Below, one piece after another: positions 23,012-31,658 of a stretch of DNA of 64,000 bases. Made by a program: the position numbers and the translations under genes. Each line of letters starts with the position of its first letter. Position 1 is the stretch's first letter. The notes beneath the pieces were generated by a model that ran no database searches, was not told where the DNA came from, and saw only the letters and a list, made by a program, of their open reading frames with translations. The stretch comes from Betaproteobacteria bacterium (GTDB taxonomy: Bacteria; Pseudomonadota; Gammaproteobacteria; Burkholderiales; Burkholderiaceae_C), in contig JADJWD010000004.1 of the NCBI GenBank assembly GCA_016716535.1, forward strand, positions 1 through 64,000, given 5' to 3'.

Positions 23012-23314
23012 CGCAATGCTGCCGTGGCGCCCGCCCGGATGCAACCCGAGATTGCCTCGCCAGCCGAGCCCGTGACGACGCCGCTGACCGCGTGGCTGCT
23101 CCTGCCTTGCAAGAGCCTCGGTGCACGGCCGGCCCAACGCATGGTCTTGGCTTTGAAGAGAGGTTCGCAGCTCTTTCCCGGAAGCGCCGGTGGTTTGTTC
23201 CTTGGCGATGCCGCGGGCGGCGCTCATGTGCCGCTGCACGGCCTGCCAGGGCATTGGACCCGCAGCACGCCTGGACCAAGCTTCGCCGGTGTTGACAAGG
23301 CCGCCGAAGACCAC
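23006..23314 (-). CDS. cassette 4: weak ORF, unknown function
   Basis: The 509-bp cassette has no convincing gene. The best frame ends ...RHGSIAA with the TAA in attC, as in many neighbours, and opens upstream to a TGA near 23490; within it GTG 23314 is a possible start (VVFGGLVNTGEAWSRRAAG). The C-terminal part is Arg/Gln-rich and low in coding character. It may be a decayed gene or a non-coding cassette. Confidence 0.3.
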   Translation of the reverse strand: MVFGGLVNTGEAWSRRAAGPMPWQAVQRHMSAARGIAKEQTTGASGKELRTSLQSQDHALGRPCTEALARQEQPRGQRRRHGLGWRGNLGLHPGGRHGSIAA

Positions 23315-23520
23315 CGCCTCCGGAGTGCCGGGCCTTCCACCGAGCGCGGCGGACGGGCAGCCGACAGCGGCGCTGAGAGTAGGAGTGTTGGCCTGTGTGG
23401 CCGGCGCGAGGCCTTTGGCAGCGCCGGTGGTGCACCAGCGGCGGCGAGCCCACGCGCGAAACGTGCCGAACAGCGAGGCTCAGACCAACCACGGAGCACC
23501 TCTGGCGCTGAGAACTTGCG

Positions 23521-23655
23521 GCCTAACGTTCGAGCTGAGGCGACCCGCGAGGCGTGGCGCCCTTGGGCCGCGCAGGACAATGGAGCTTGCGACTGCCCTG
23601 CGCGGCCCCAGGGTGCCACGCCTCGTGGGGTCGCCTCTCGAGCGAGGGGTTAGGC
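23521..23655 (-). repeat. attC 3
   Basis: 135 bp, GCCTAAC ... GTTAGGC. Long-apex subtype sharing GACAATGGAG with attC 9 and attC 10. Confidence 0.93.
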
Positions 23656-25251
23656 CGCAGTGCTGGCCGCCGCGGGTGGTTCAGCCTTATTTGCGTCCGT
23701 AGGTTGTGAACTGCGATCAGGGTCACGGGTCAGACGGCGGACTCCGGTCTCGCCTCCATAGAGAGTGTCCAGTAGATCGAGCATTCCGTTGGCCAGCTCG
23801 ACTGCATCTGCCTCGACGCTCGCCTGTTTCCGAGCAACCGCTCTCGGGATCCTGTGCAACCGATGAAGTGGATTGTGGCAAGTGACGAAGTCGGTGTCTC
23901 TGATCGCCCCCCACTGCGCGTGCACAAAGCTCGAGGACCAGCCGTAGAACCGATCGTAGAGGTCCTTCTCATCAGCCTCAGTGGCCATCCAGCGAAGATT
24001 GCTCTTTGTCCAGTGGCCGAGATCGATGTCGAGGAATTCCTCCCACATGTCCTCGTTGGCAAGCGCATGGAGTTCCTCCGGGTCATAGAAGGCCGGCTGG
24101 TCGCCGACAGCCTCCTGTGCCTTAAGGAACGCCAGCTTGACTTGCCCGGCACCGTAGACCCGCCATTGATTCCAGAGTTTCGCATCGTCGCGCTTGGCCA
24201 GGTACGCGAGTGTGATGCGCGCTTCAACCATGGAGCGAATTGCTAGGCGACCAAGCATCGTCTCCTGAGCACGAGTCGCGGCGAGCGCGGTGAGAAGCGA
24301 GAGTGCGTACAAGGCCAGCCCGAAGGCGGCGTCTAGCCTTGGGTCGACGCGTTCGCTCGACTTGACTTCGAGGAAGCGCTGAATCAAGTCGCTCCTACAG
24401 CCGAAGACGTTCCGTGGGTCGAGACGAGATGGAGCACGCTTCAACTCAGCCTGAAGGTCAGTCGGGTCGATGCACGAGGTATTGCGGACACACTCGTCCC
24501 AGAAGGCGCGGACCCAGGCGGGCGCTGGGTGCCGCCGCATTGACACCTCGGCGGCCCGGATTGACGGGCGAACGGACCGGAGGTCGCCGCGGTTCGGGAA
24601 CTCCAGGATCTCTCTCGCCCGGTCGGCAAGGTTCGGGCCAAAGACGATCCTGCCTGCCACGAGGGGGACGGCGATCTTAAGCCAGCGGATGTCTGTCGAA
24701 GACTCGGACTGGTGGTCTAGACACCGTGCCACAGCGCCCGCCAGAGTCTCCGAGTCTTCATTGCTGACCTCCAACGCGAGGAGCGCCTTCCAACGAGCAA
24801 TTCCCGGGGGCGCTGACAGCAGTTGGAGAGGCCGGAGTGCGTCGCGTCCGCCAGGGTATGAGAAGGGAATCCCGACGAACGACTGGAACAACTCATCCGA
24901 TACGGCCGCCAAAGAGTCGAAGTCGAGGATGGCAAGGAAGTTGATATGTCCCCCGTCTCCCTCCCGGGGCTGGTGTCGGAGCGGCCCGTCGTCCTTGAAC
25001 CATGGCGCACAGTGGGAGATGATTCGTCGAAAGCAGTCCAGGTACTGATCACGAGGCATCGACTGCGTAAGAAGTGCCGCCCATAGCATTGACGGGAGGT
25101 GATCATCCTGCCACGAGGTCAACGCGACCTTATCGAGCCGTCGAAAGGGCGGTTGGAGTGTCTTGCCCGACCGGAAGTGCTGGCTAAGACTGCTGAAGGA
25201 GCGGTGTCCGCTCGGGCGCTTCTTGCCGCCGGAGGACTTCTTGTTCTTCAC
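23650..25251 (-). CDS. cassette 3: large DUF5677-like protein
   Basis: 533 residues from GTG 25251. The N-terminus is basic (MKNKKSSGGKKRPSGHR). The C-terminal half has RAQETMLGRLAIRSMVEARITLAYLAKRDDAKLWNQWRVYGAGQVKLAFLKAQE, then YDRFYGWSSSFVHAQWGAIRDT. The R-E-x2-L-x-YL helix and S-x-x-VHA motif resemble the helical DUF5677 family, whose role is unknown but which turns up in mobile islands. It is among the largest cassette genes here. The stop TAA comes from attC (STAA end). The family call is from memory of the pattern. Confidence 0.6.
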   Translation of the reverse strand: MKNKKSSGGKKRPSGHRSFSSLSQHFRSGKTLQPPFRRLDKVALTSWQDDHLPSMLWAALLTQSMPRDQYLDCFRRIISHCAPWFKDDGPLRHQPREGDGGHINFLAILDFDSLAAVSDELFQSFVGIPFSYPGGRDALRPLQLLSAPPGIARWKALLALEVSNEDSETLAGAVARCLDHQSESSTDIRWLKIAVPLVAGRIVFGPNLADRAREILEFPNRGDLRSVRPSIRAAEVSMRRHPAPAWVRAFWDECVRNTSCIDPTDLQAELKRAPSRLDPRNVFGCRSDLIQRFLEVKSSERVDPRLDAAFGLALYALSLLTALAATRAQETMLGRLAIRSMVEARITLAYLAKRDDAKLWNQWRVYGAGQVKLAFLKAQEAVGDQPAFYDPEELHALANEDMWEEFLDIDLGHWTKSNLRWMATEADEKDLYDRFYGWSSSFVHAQWGAIRDTDFVTCHNPLHRLHRIPRAVARKQASVEADAVELANGMLDLLDTLYGGETGVRRLTRDPDRSSQPTDANKAEPPAAASTAA

Positions 25252-25326
25252 CTGTGTGTCTTGAGGTCAGTGGCGCGTTGAGTCACAGAGGTCATACCCT
25301 CGAACGCCACGATTGTGGGTTCTGCG

Positions 25327-25455
25327 GCCTAACGTTCGAGCTGAGGCGACCCCGACGGCGTGGTGCTTGGGCCGCGGAACCGATGATATGCCTTGGCGGT
25401 TCCGCGGCCCAAGCGCCACGCCGTTGGGGGTCGCCTCTCGAGCGAGGGGTTAGGC
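25327..25455 (-). repeat. attC 2
   Basis: 129 bp, GCCTAAC ... GTTAGGC. A close sibling of attC 8 with compensating stem changes. Confidence 0.93.
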
Positions 25456-25479
25456 CTCACCCGAGGGCCACGGCGAGCG

Positions 25480-25872
25480 TCATTTGAACTCCGCCTTGCA
25501 ATCTCCGAGGAGGAAGTGGCGGCCGTCAGAGAGTATCAGGGTTCCTTGCTCGACTCTCCCGGTTACGAGGCCGAGCCCCCGTGCGCCTTGCTCGATTTGT
25601 CGCTGCCAACCCGCGACGTCGCCATGGTAGTAAAGGCTATACAGATGGGTTCCGTCAGGTGTGCGAAGCACGCATGGTTCCAACATGACAGTGCCACTGC
25701 TTGGCAATGGGGGATCGATGTACCCAGTGACTCGCCGAAAGTGCTTCCTCGGAATCTGACCGATGTCGTACGAGACATAGCGCACTCGTGGCTCCTCATC
25801 GCGCTCGCTTCCAGGGACGCGATGAGGCGATGCGAGCGAGCCTCCGAGAATCCTCTCCATCGGACTAGGCAT
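25480..25872 (-). CDS. cassette 2: hypothetical protein
   Basis: 130 residues from ATG 25872 (MPSPMERILGGSLASPHRVPGSE). The core reads RVRYVSYDIGQIPRKHFRRVTGYIDPPLPSSGTVMLEPCVLRTPDGTHLYSLYYHGDVAGWQRQIEQG and ends DGRHFLLGDCKAEFK. It is probably a compact beta-rich soluble protein. No family was recognised. The TGA stop is its own, about 25 bp before the attC. Confidence 0.55.
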   Translation of the reverse strand: MPSPMERILGGSLASPHRVPGSERDEEPRVRYVSYDIGQIPRKHFRRVTGYIDPPLPSSGTVMLEPCVLRTPDGTHLYSLYYHGDVAGWQRQIEQGARGLGLVTGRVEQGTLILSDGRHFLLGDCKAEFK

Positions 25873-25897
25873 GAGCGCGTCAACTTCTGTCTGTGAG

Positions 25898-26026
25898 GCC
25901 TAACGTTCGAGCTAACGCGACCCCAGCGGTGTGACGCCCTGGCCGCGAGGCGCATGATAGACAGCGGGCGCCGCGCGGCCAGGGCGGCACGCCGCTGGGG
26001 GTCGCGTGTTGAGCGAGGGGTTAGGC
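25898..26026 (-). repeat. attC 1 (attI-proximal cassette)
   Basis: 129 bp, GCCTAAC ... GTTAGGC. The arms are CCCTGGCCGCGAGGCGC / GCGCCGCGCGGCCAGGG, with one bulge. Confidence 0.93.
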
Positions 26027-26043
26027 ATCAGTGCGCGCCGACC

Positions 26044-26493
26044 TTACACGCCCAGGCGGGCTCTGGCTTGCTCGGCAGCGCGCGGCGAGAACTGGTCCGG
26101 GAACCGGAGCACGAGTCGCTCCCACAGGAACTCCTCCAGTCCGGCATCGATCATTTCCTGGAAGCCGTCCGTTGGCTCCGCTCGGCACACCGTTTCATCC
26201 ACGGTTGCGATGATGTCACCGTTCCGGTTGTCGATGGCTCTGCGAGTGTAGTTGGCACGCCAGTGCTGCTTGCCTTGCGATCGGCGGTACTCTTCGATGG
26301 CGTAGATGCCATTCCAAGCCTCGACTTCGACTTGGCTTCGCGCGCCGTGCTGTGCGGCCTGAAGCGAGATCTTCCTCTTGCGAGCCAAGAGTACGAGTTC
26401 GTCGTTTCCAGCCCGCTGCGCATTGGCGATCAAGTTGTCGCAGTCAGCCGGCGTCTTCGCCATGTCTACGTACTCTTGGTTGGTCTTCGCCAT
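26044..26493 (-). CDS. cassette 1: hypothetical protein (most recently integrated cassette)
   Basis: 149 residues from ATG 26493 (MAKTNQEYVDMAKTPADCDNLIANA); GAGAAGAC lies just before it. Blocks are DELVLLARKRKISLQAAQHGA, VEVEAWNGIYAIEEYRRSQGKQHWRANYTRRAIDNRNGDIIATVDETVCR and MIDAGLEEFLWERLVLRFPDQFSPRAAEQARARLGV. No known family was recognised. It is next to attI, so it should be the newest insertion and the best expressed from any array promoter. Confidence 0.65.
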   Translation of the reverse strand: MAKTNQEYVDMAKTPADCDNLIANAQRAGNDELVLLARKRKISLQAAQHGARSQVEVEAWNGIYAIEEYRRSQGKQHWRANYTRRAIDNRNGDIIATVDETVCRAEPTDGFQEMIDAGLEEFLWERLVLRFPDQFSPRAAEQARARLGV

Positions 26494-26556
26494 CAAGTCT
26501 TCTCCCTTCACGCAACTGTTCCCAGGCGACGGCCGCCACCGACGGCGTTCTCTGAT

Positions 26557-26620
26557 GCCTAACCTGATGTGGGGCGCATAACGCCCAGCGTATTCGAATA
26601 CGCCCCGCATTCTGTCAGGC
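26557..26620 (-). other. attI recombination site region
   Basis: The core GCCTAAC at 26557-26563 (GTTAGGC on the - strand) lies between the first cassette and intI. It is not followed by the long hairpin arms of an attC, as expected for attI. IntI inserts incoming cassettes here. The exact outer limits of the integrase-binding region cannot be read from sequence. Confidence 0.8.
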
Positions 26621-26634
26621 GTATCCGGATACGC
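26588..26634. promoter_or_regulatory. two perfect 16-bp palindromes beside attI
   Basis: GCGTATTCGAATACGC at 26588-26603 and GCGTATCCGGATACGC at 26619-26634 are each perfectly self-complementary and share GCGTAT...ATACGC. Their centres are 31 bp apart, about three helical turns, so two dimers could bind on one face. They may be integrase or regulator sites. The function is unknown. Confidence 0.6.
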
Positions 26635-26751
26635 CGGCACGTCGATCGGCGGTGCAGGCGCGCCAATTGGCGGCCTCGATCGCACAGCGCGGCCCTGCCG
26701 CATGCCGGCGGTCGGCCGCTCATCGGGCCGATCCACGCCGCCCTCCGCCGC

Positions 26752-26780
26752 TTGCCAAATGCGGCCCGGGCGTGGATACT
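26752..26780 (+). promoter_or_regulatory. intI promoter
   Basis: TTGCCA (26752-26757), a 17-nt spacer, and GATACT (26775-26780) form a plausible sigma-70 promoter 32 bp upstream of the intI ATG. The -10 element overlaps the LexA box. Confidence 0.65.
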
Positions 26781-26794
26781 GTACAAAACAACAG
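26779..26794 (+). promoter_or_regulatory. LexA box of intI
   Basis: CTGTACAAAACAACAG is an exact match to CTGT-N8-ACAG, the proteobacterial LexA consensus. It overlaps the last two bases of the -10 element, so bound LexA should block intI transcription and DNA damage should release it. This is known for other integron integrases. Confidence 0.85.
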
Positions 26795-26811
26795 CACTCA
26801 GGGGCATCAGC

Positions 26812-27810
26812 ATGGCCCTCCCGTCTTCGGCCGGCGCTTCCGCGGCCCCGCGCCTTCTTGATCAGCTGCGCGAGCGGATCCGGTACTTGCATTACAGCTT
26901 ACGCACCGAGCAGGCCTACGTCCATTGGGTGCGGGCGTTCATCCGGTTCAACGGCATGCGCCATCCCAAGCAGCTGGGCGCGCCGGAGGTGCAGGCCTTT
27001 CTGTCCTGGCTGTCGGCGGAGCGGCGGGTCTCGGTATCCACGCACCGCCAGGCGCTGTCGGCGGTGTTGTTTCTCTACCAGCATGTGTTCGGCCAGTCGC
27101 TGCCTTGGATGACCGAGCTCGAACGTCCGCAGCGAAAGGCGCACCTGCCCGTGGTGCTTTCGGTCGACGAAGTTCGCCGCGTGCTCAACTTGATGGAAGG
27201 CACCCACGCGGTGCTGGCGCGTCTGCTGTATGGCACCGGCCTGCGCATCACCGAAGCGCTGCAACTGCGCGTCAAGGACCTCGAATTCGACCGCCAGGCG
27301 ATCGTCGTGCGCGCCGGCAAGGGCGGCAAGGACCGGGTGGTGATGCTGCCCGCCGCGCTGGCGCCCGCGCTGCTGCAACAGGTCGAGCGCGCGCGGCTGC
27401 TGTGGCATGCCGATCAGCGCGAGGGCCGCGGCGGCGTGCAGATGCCCGACGCGCTCGAACGCAAGTACCCGCGCGCCGGCCATTCGTGGAGCTGGTTCTG
27501 GGTGTTTCCGCAAGACTCGCACGCGACTTGTCCGCGTACCGGTGTCGTGCGCCGCCACCACCTGTTCGACCAGACCTTCCAGCGGGCGTTCAAGCGTGCG
27601 GTCGAGCAGGCAGGCATCACACGATTGGCCACACCGCACACCTTGCGCCACAGCTTCGCCACGCACCTTCTGCAGGCCGGCACGGACATCCGCACCGTGC
27701 AGAAGCTGCTCGGCCACAGCGATGTGTCGACCACGATGATCTACACGCACGTGCTGGATGTGGCCGGCGGCGCGGTGCGCTCGCCGCTGGATGCGCTGGT
27801 CGCGGTTTGA
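26812..27810 (+). CDS. intI: integron integrase IntI
   Basis: 332-residue tyrosine recombinase from ATG 26812. This start is chosen because it follows the LexA box and begins at the usual IntI N-terminus (LLDQLRERIRYLHYSLRTEQAYVHWVRAFIRF). Catalytic residues are Arg in GTGLRITEALQLRVKDL, HTLRHSFATHLLQ (His-x-x-Arg), LLGHSDVSTTMIYTHV (His and the nucleophile Tyr). The IntI-specific insertion is present (ALERKYPRAGHSWSWFWVFPQ ... GVVRRHHL), which separates IntI from XerC/D. It recombines folded attC bottom strands into attI. The gene points away from the array, the standard layout. It appears intact. Confidence 0.97.
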   Translation: MALPSSAGASAAPRLLDQLRERIRYLHYSLRTEQAYVHWVRAFIRFNGMRHPKQLGAPEVQAFLSWLSAERRVSVSTHRQALSAVLFLYQHVFGQSLPWMTELERPQRKAHLPVVLSVDEVRRVLNLMEGTHAVLARLLYGTGLRITEALQLRVKDLEFDRQAIVVRAGKGGKDRVVMLPAALAPALLQQVERARLLWHADQREGRGGVQMPDALERKYPRAGHSWSWFWVFPQDSHATCPRTGVVRRHHLFDQTFQRAFKRAVEQAGITRLATPHTLRHSFATHLLQAGTDIRTVQKLLGHSDVSTTMIYTHVLDVAGGAVRSPLDALVAV

Positions 27811-28089
27811 GCGGCACGGCCCGTAGAACCAAGCACCACCGCCCGTATCATCGACGCCCACGCGCCACCCCCGGCCAAGCCGCCTGTCCGGCCCGAGCGT
27901 GCACGAAGACCTGCCGCGTCGGGCCTGCCGTCACTCGCCTTTGCTACACGCCGATGGACGGCAGCACGCCAGCCGAAGTGACCGACCATGAATCGCGCAT
28001 GAAAGCGCACTGGACACCCATCGTGAAGGCCACGGGGTTCAAGGGCGAGTGAGCTGATGCAAGGGCGCGTCCGCGCGCCCTCCGCGTGC

Positions 28090-29028
28090 CTACCGCGCCA
28101 AGCCCAACGCCTGCAAAGCCACCCGCGACGCCGCCAGATCCCACGCCGCGGTGCCGACGCTCTTGAACACCGCGGGCCGGCCGCGTTCCGGTTCGTTCGC
28201 GAGCAGCGAGCCGAGCGAGCGCACGCGCGCCCAGTCGATGCCGGCGCGCAGCAGGTCGCCGGCCTCGTGGCGGGCGCCGGCGGGGTCGTCGGCGTAGAGC
28301 GCGCTGCCGTCGAGCGTGGTCTTGCCGATCTCGGCCATCTCGGGCTTGAAGGCGCCGACGCCGACGACGACACGGCCGGCACGCGCCGCCTCGCCGTACA
28401 CCGGCTCGGTGGCGGTGGTCAGCGTGATCACCGCTTCGGCGGCATCGGGCACGCCCGTCGGGCAAGGCAGCACCTGCGAGTGCACCGCGCCCGCGGCGCG
28501 GCAGAACGCCTCGGTGTCGGCGGCGCTGATGCCGCGCACCCAGATCTTGCTCTTCGGGCACACCGCACCGAGCAGCGCCAAGTGGTAGCGCGCCTGCGCG
28601 CCGGTGCCGATCAGCAGCACCTCGGCGGGCGTGCGGCCGAGCAGGCGGCGGACCGCCAGCATCGACACCGCGGCGGTACGACGGCCGGTCACCTCGGGGC
28701 CGTCGAGCATCACCAGCGGCCGGCCGGTGGCCGCGTCGCAAACGGTGACGATGCCGTGGATCGTCGGCAAGCCCTGCTGCGCGTTGCCGGGCACGACGTT
28801 GACGAGCTTGTGGATCGCGATGTCGTTGGCCGTGGCCGGCATGCTCAGCAGCACGCCGCCGGTGAGCGGCACGACCAGGCGCTCGGGGCTGCGGATGGCG
28901 CCCGCGTCGAGTTCGGCGGCCGCTTGCGCCAGCGCCTTCATCAACGCTTCGAAGTCGATGAGCGCAGCCGTTTGTGCGGCGTTGCAGATGCGCAGGTCGG
29001 CGCGGGCGGGTTGGGCGGGAGCGTTCAT
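28090..29028 (-). CDS. ornithine cyclodeaminase/mu-crystallin family reductase (pyrroline-2-carboxylate reductase-like)
   Basis: 312 residues from ATG 29028. It has RSPERLVVPLTGGVLLSMPA, IHKLVNVVPGN, and the NAD(P) Rossmann motif EVLLIGTGAQARYHLALL (about residue 135), then VVVGVGAFKPEMAEI. The family includes ornithine cyclodeaminase and the LhpI/CRYM-type imine reductases that reduce delta1-pyrroline-2-carboxylate to proline. A proline racemase/epimerase remnant lies just upstream, favouring the hydroxyproline/proline role, but the substrate is not proven. The roughly 280 bp between intI and this gene hold nothing recognisable. Confidence 0.8.
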   Translation of the reverse strand: MNAPAQPARADLRICNAAQTAALIDFEALMKALAQAAAELDAGAIRSPERLVVPLTGGVLLSMPATANDIAIHKLVNVVPGNAQQGLPTIHGIVTVCDAATGRPLVMLDGPEVTGRRTAAVSMLAVRRLLGRTPAEVLLIGTGAQARYHLALLGAVCPKSKIWVRGISAADTEAFCRAAGAVHSQVLPCPTGVPDAAEAVITLTTATEPVYGEAARAGRVVVGVGAFKPEMAEIGKTTLDGSALYADDPAGARHEAGDLLRAGIDWARVRSLGSLLANEPERGRPAVFKSVGTAAWDLAASRVALQALGLAR

Positions 29029-29050
29029 TGAACTGTCGTGCGGTTTTCGA

Positions 29051-29120
29051 AGGGGCTTCGACAGGCTCAGCCCGAACGGGTGCTTTGCGAAAGGGGCTTC
29101 GGCAGGCTCAGCCCGAACGG
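29051..29120. repeat. two tandem copies of a dispersed repeat
   Basis: 29051-29079 and 29092-29120 share AGGGGCTTCG(A/G)CAGGCTC, continuing AGCCCGAACGG. Diverged copies lie at 31050-31075 and 61649-61675 in the opposite orientation. All are intergenic. Confidence 0.8.
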
Positions 29121-29130
29121 ATCATCGTCC

Positions 29131-29337
29131 TCAAAGATCCACCGGCCAGGTATCCCACAACCGATACCCACCCTGGAACGGATCGCTCGGATCGACCATC
29201 AGTTGATGTGTGCCGACGATCCACGCGCGGCCGGAGACGAGCGCTCTGATGCCGGGGGTGCCGTTGATGTCGAGGTCGCGGTCGATGCGGCAGTGGCCCG
29301 TGCCGCGCTCTATGCTTGCCATGCGTGTTGCCTCCAT
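29131..29337 (-). pseudogene. proline racemase / 4-hydroxyproline epimerase C-terminal remnant
   Basis: The last 45-50 residues, GIRALVSGRAWIVGTHQLMVDPSDPFQGGYRLWDTWP, match the conserved C-terminus of the proline racemase/hydroxyproline epimerase family (G-R-A-W-x-T/V-G then DPxDPF). The catalytic Cys regions and most of the protein are absent. It sits just upstream of the pyrroline-carboxylate reductase gene on the same strand, as in hydroxyproline catabolic operons, so the pathway here is degraded. Confidence 0.6.
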
Positions 29338-29501
29338 CCTTTTGTGCCGCCACCTGCGCCGCGCATGCGGCCGCAGCGCCGCTGCGTGGGCGCGGCGCGC
29401 AGTGAGGTCGGCAGCCCGCAGCGGACGCAGGTCCAGATGCGAGGTTCTGTTGAGGCCAACGCAGGCCCTGGATCTCAGTACAAACCACTAGAACCACCTC
29501 G

Positions 29502-31037
<1,536 letters not shown>

Positions 31038-31049
31038 GTCCCGAGGATT

Positions 31050-31075
31050 CCGTTCGGGCCGAGCCTGTCGAGGCC
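31050..31075 (-). repeat. dispersed repeat, inverted copy
   Basis: Reads CCGTTCGGGCCGAGCCTGTC then GAGGCC, the complement of the element at 29051-29120 with a few changes. It lies 12 bp after the tauR stop. Confidence 0.7.
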
Positions 31076-31237
31076 CGCCCTGGGCCCGGTCATCGGGCCG
31101 GCGCAGCGCCTGGCCTCATCGAATGCCGCCATCTGGCGCTACGGCGCCGGCGCGCACGCCCCTACGCTCGCCGGCCATCGTCGGCCCCTTGCCTGCGCTC
31201 ATCCTATCGAGGGTGCCGACGAGCCTTGGAGAACTTC

Positions 31238-31633
31238 ATGCCCCAGCCGTCCGGCTCCGTCGACGTTGAAACCCTGCACGCCTTCGCCGCCGCCTGGAAC
31301 CGGCACGACATCGACGCGTTGATGGGCTTCATGACCGACGACTGCGAGTTCCACGCCGTCGCCGGCCCCGACCTGCTCGGCCGCAGCTACATCGGCCGCG
31401 CCGCCGTGCGCGAGGGCTTCCAGATCGCGTGGCAGACCTTCCCCGACGCCGCCTGGACCGACGCCGACGCCTTCGTGCACGGCAACCGCGGCGTGCTCGA
31501 GTCCACCTTCAGCGGCACCAAGCCCGACGGCACGCGCATCGAGGCGCGCATGGTCGACGTGTTCACGTTCCGCGGCGGCAAGATCGCGGTGAAGAACGCG
31601 TTCCGCAAGGACCGCCCGCCGGTGCGCCGCTGA
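31238..31633 (+). CDS. tauX: SnoaL/NTF2-like protein, probable taurine dehydrogenase small subunit
   Basis: 131 residues from ATG 31238 with CTTGGAGAA upstream. The NTF2-like fold is plain: LHAFAAAWNRHDIDALMGFMTDDCEFHAVAG, GRAAVREGFQIAWQTFPDAAW, VDVFTFRGGKIAVKNAFRKDR. It sits 25 bp before the DadA-like flavoprotein gene and inside a tauR-xsc-pta context. Taurine dehydrogenase has a small TauX and a large TauY subunit; this gene matches TauX by size and place. Name by context. Confidence 0.65.
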   Translation: MPQPSGSVDVETLHAFAAAWNRHDIDALMGFMTDDCEFHAVAGPDLLGRSYIGRAAVREGFQIAWQTFPDAAWTDADAFVHGNRGVLESTFSGTKPDGTRIEARMVDVFTFRGGKIAVKNAFRKDRPPVRR

Positions 31634-31658
31634 CCTGCCCGCTGACGAGACTCTGCAA

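Noticed and set aside
22979..23653. 224-residue + strand frame in cassette 4
   Set aside because: It begins and ends inside attC sites and is Arg/Ala/Gly-rich with no domain; the reverse frame fits the cassette convention slightly better but is also weak.
5792..26026. Regularly spaced similar repeats resembling a CRISPR array
   Set aside because: Repeats are 63-135 bp inverted structures with GTTAGGC cores and are separated by whole genes of 0.3-2.4 kb, so they are attC sites. No cas genes are present.
26569..26811. Extended N-terminus for IntI (413 residues)
   Set aside because: The extra 81 residues would cross the palindromes, promoter and LexA box and do not match IntI.
27811..28052. 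Possible small + strand gene ending VKATGFKGE after intI
   Set aside because: The frame overlaps the intI coding region in another phase and has no start, ribosome site or recognised motif.
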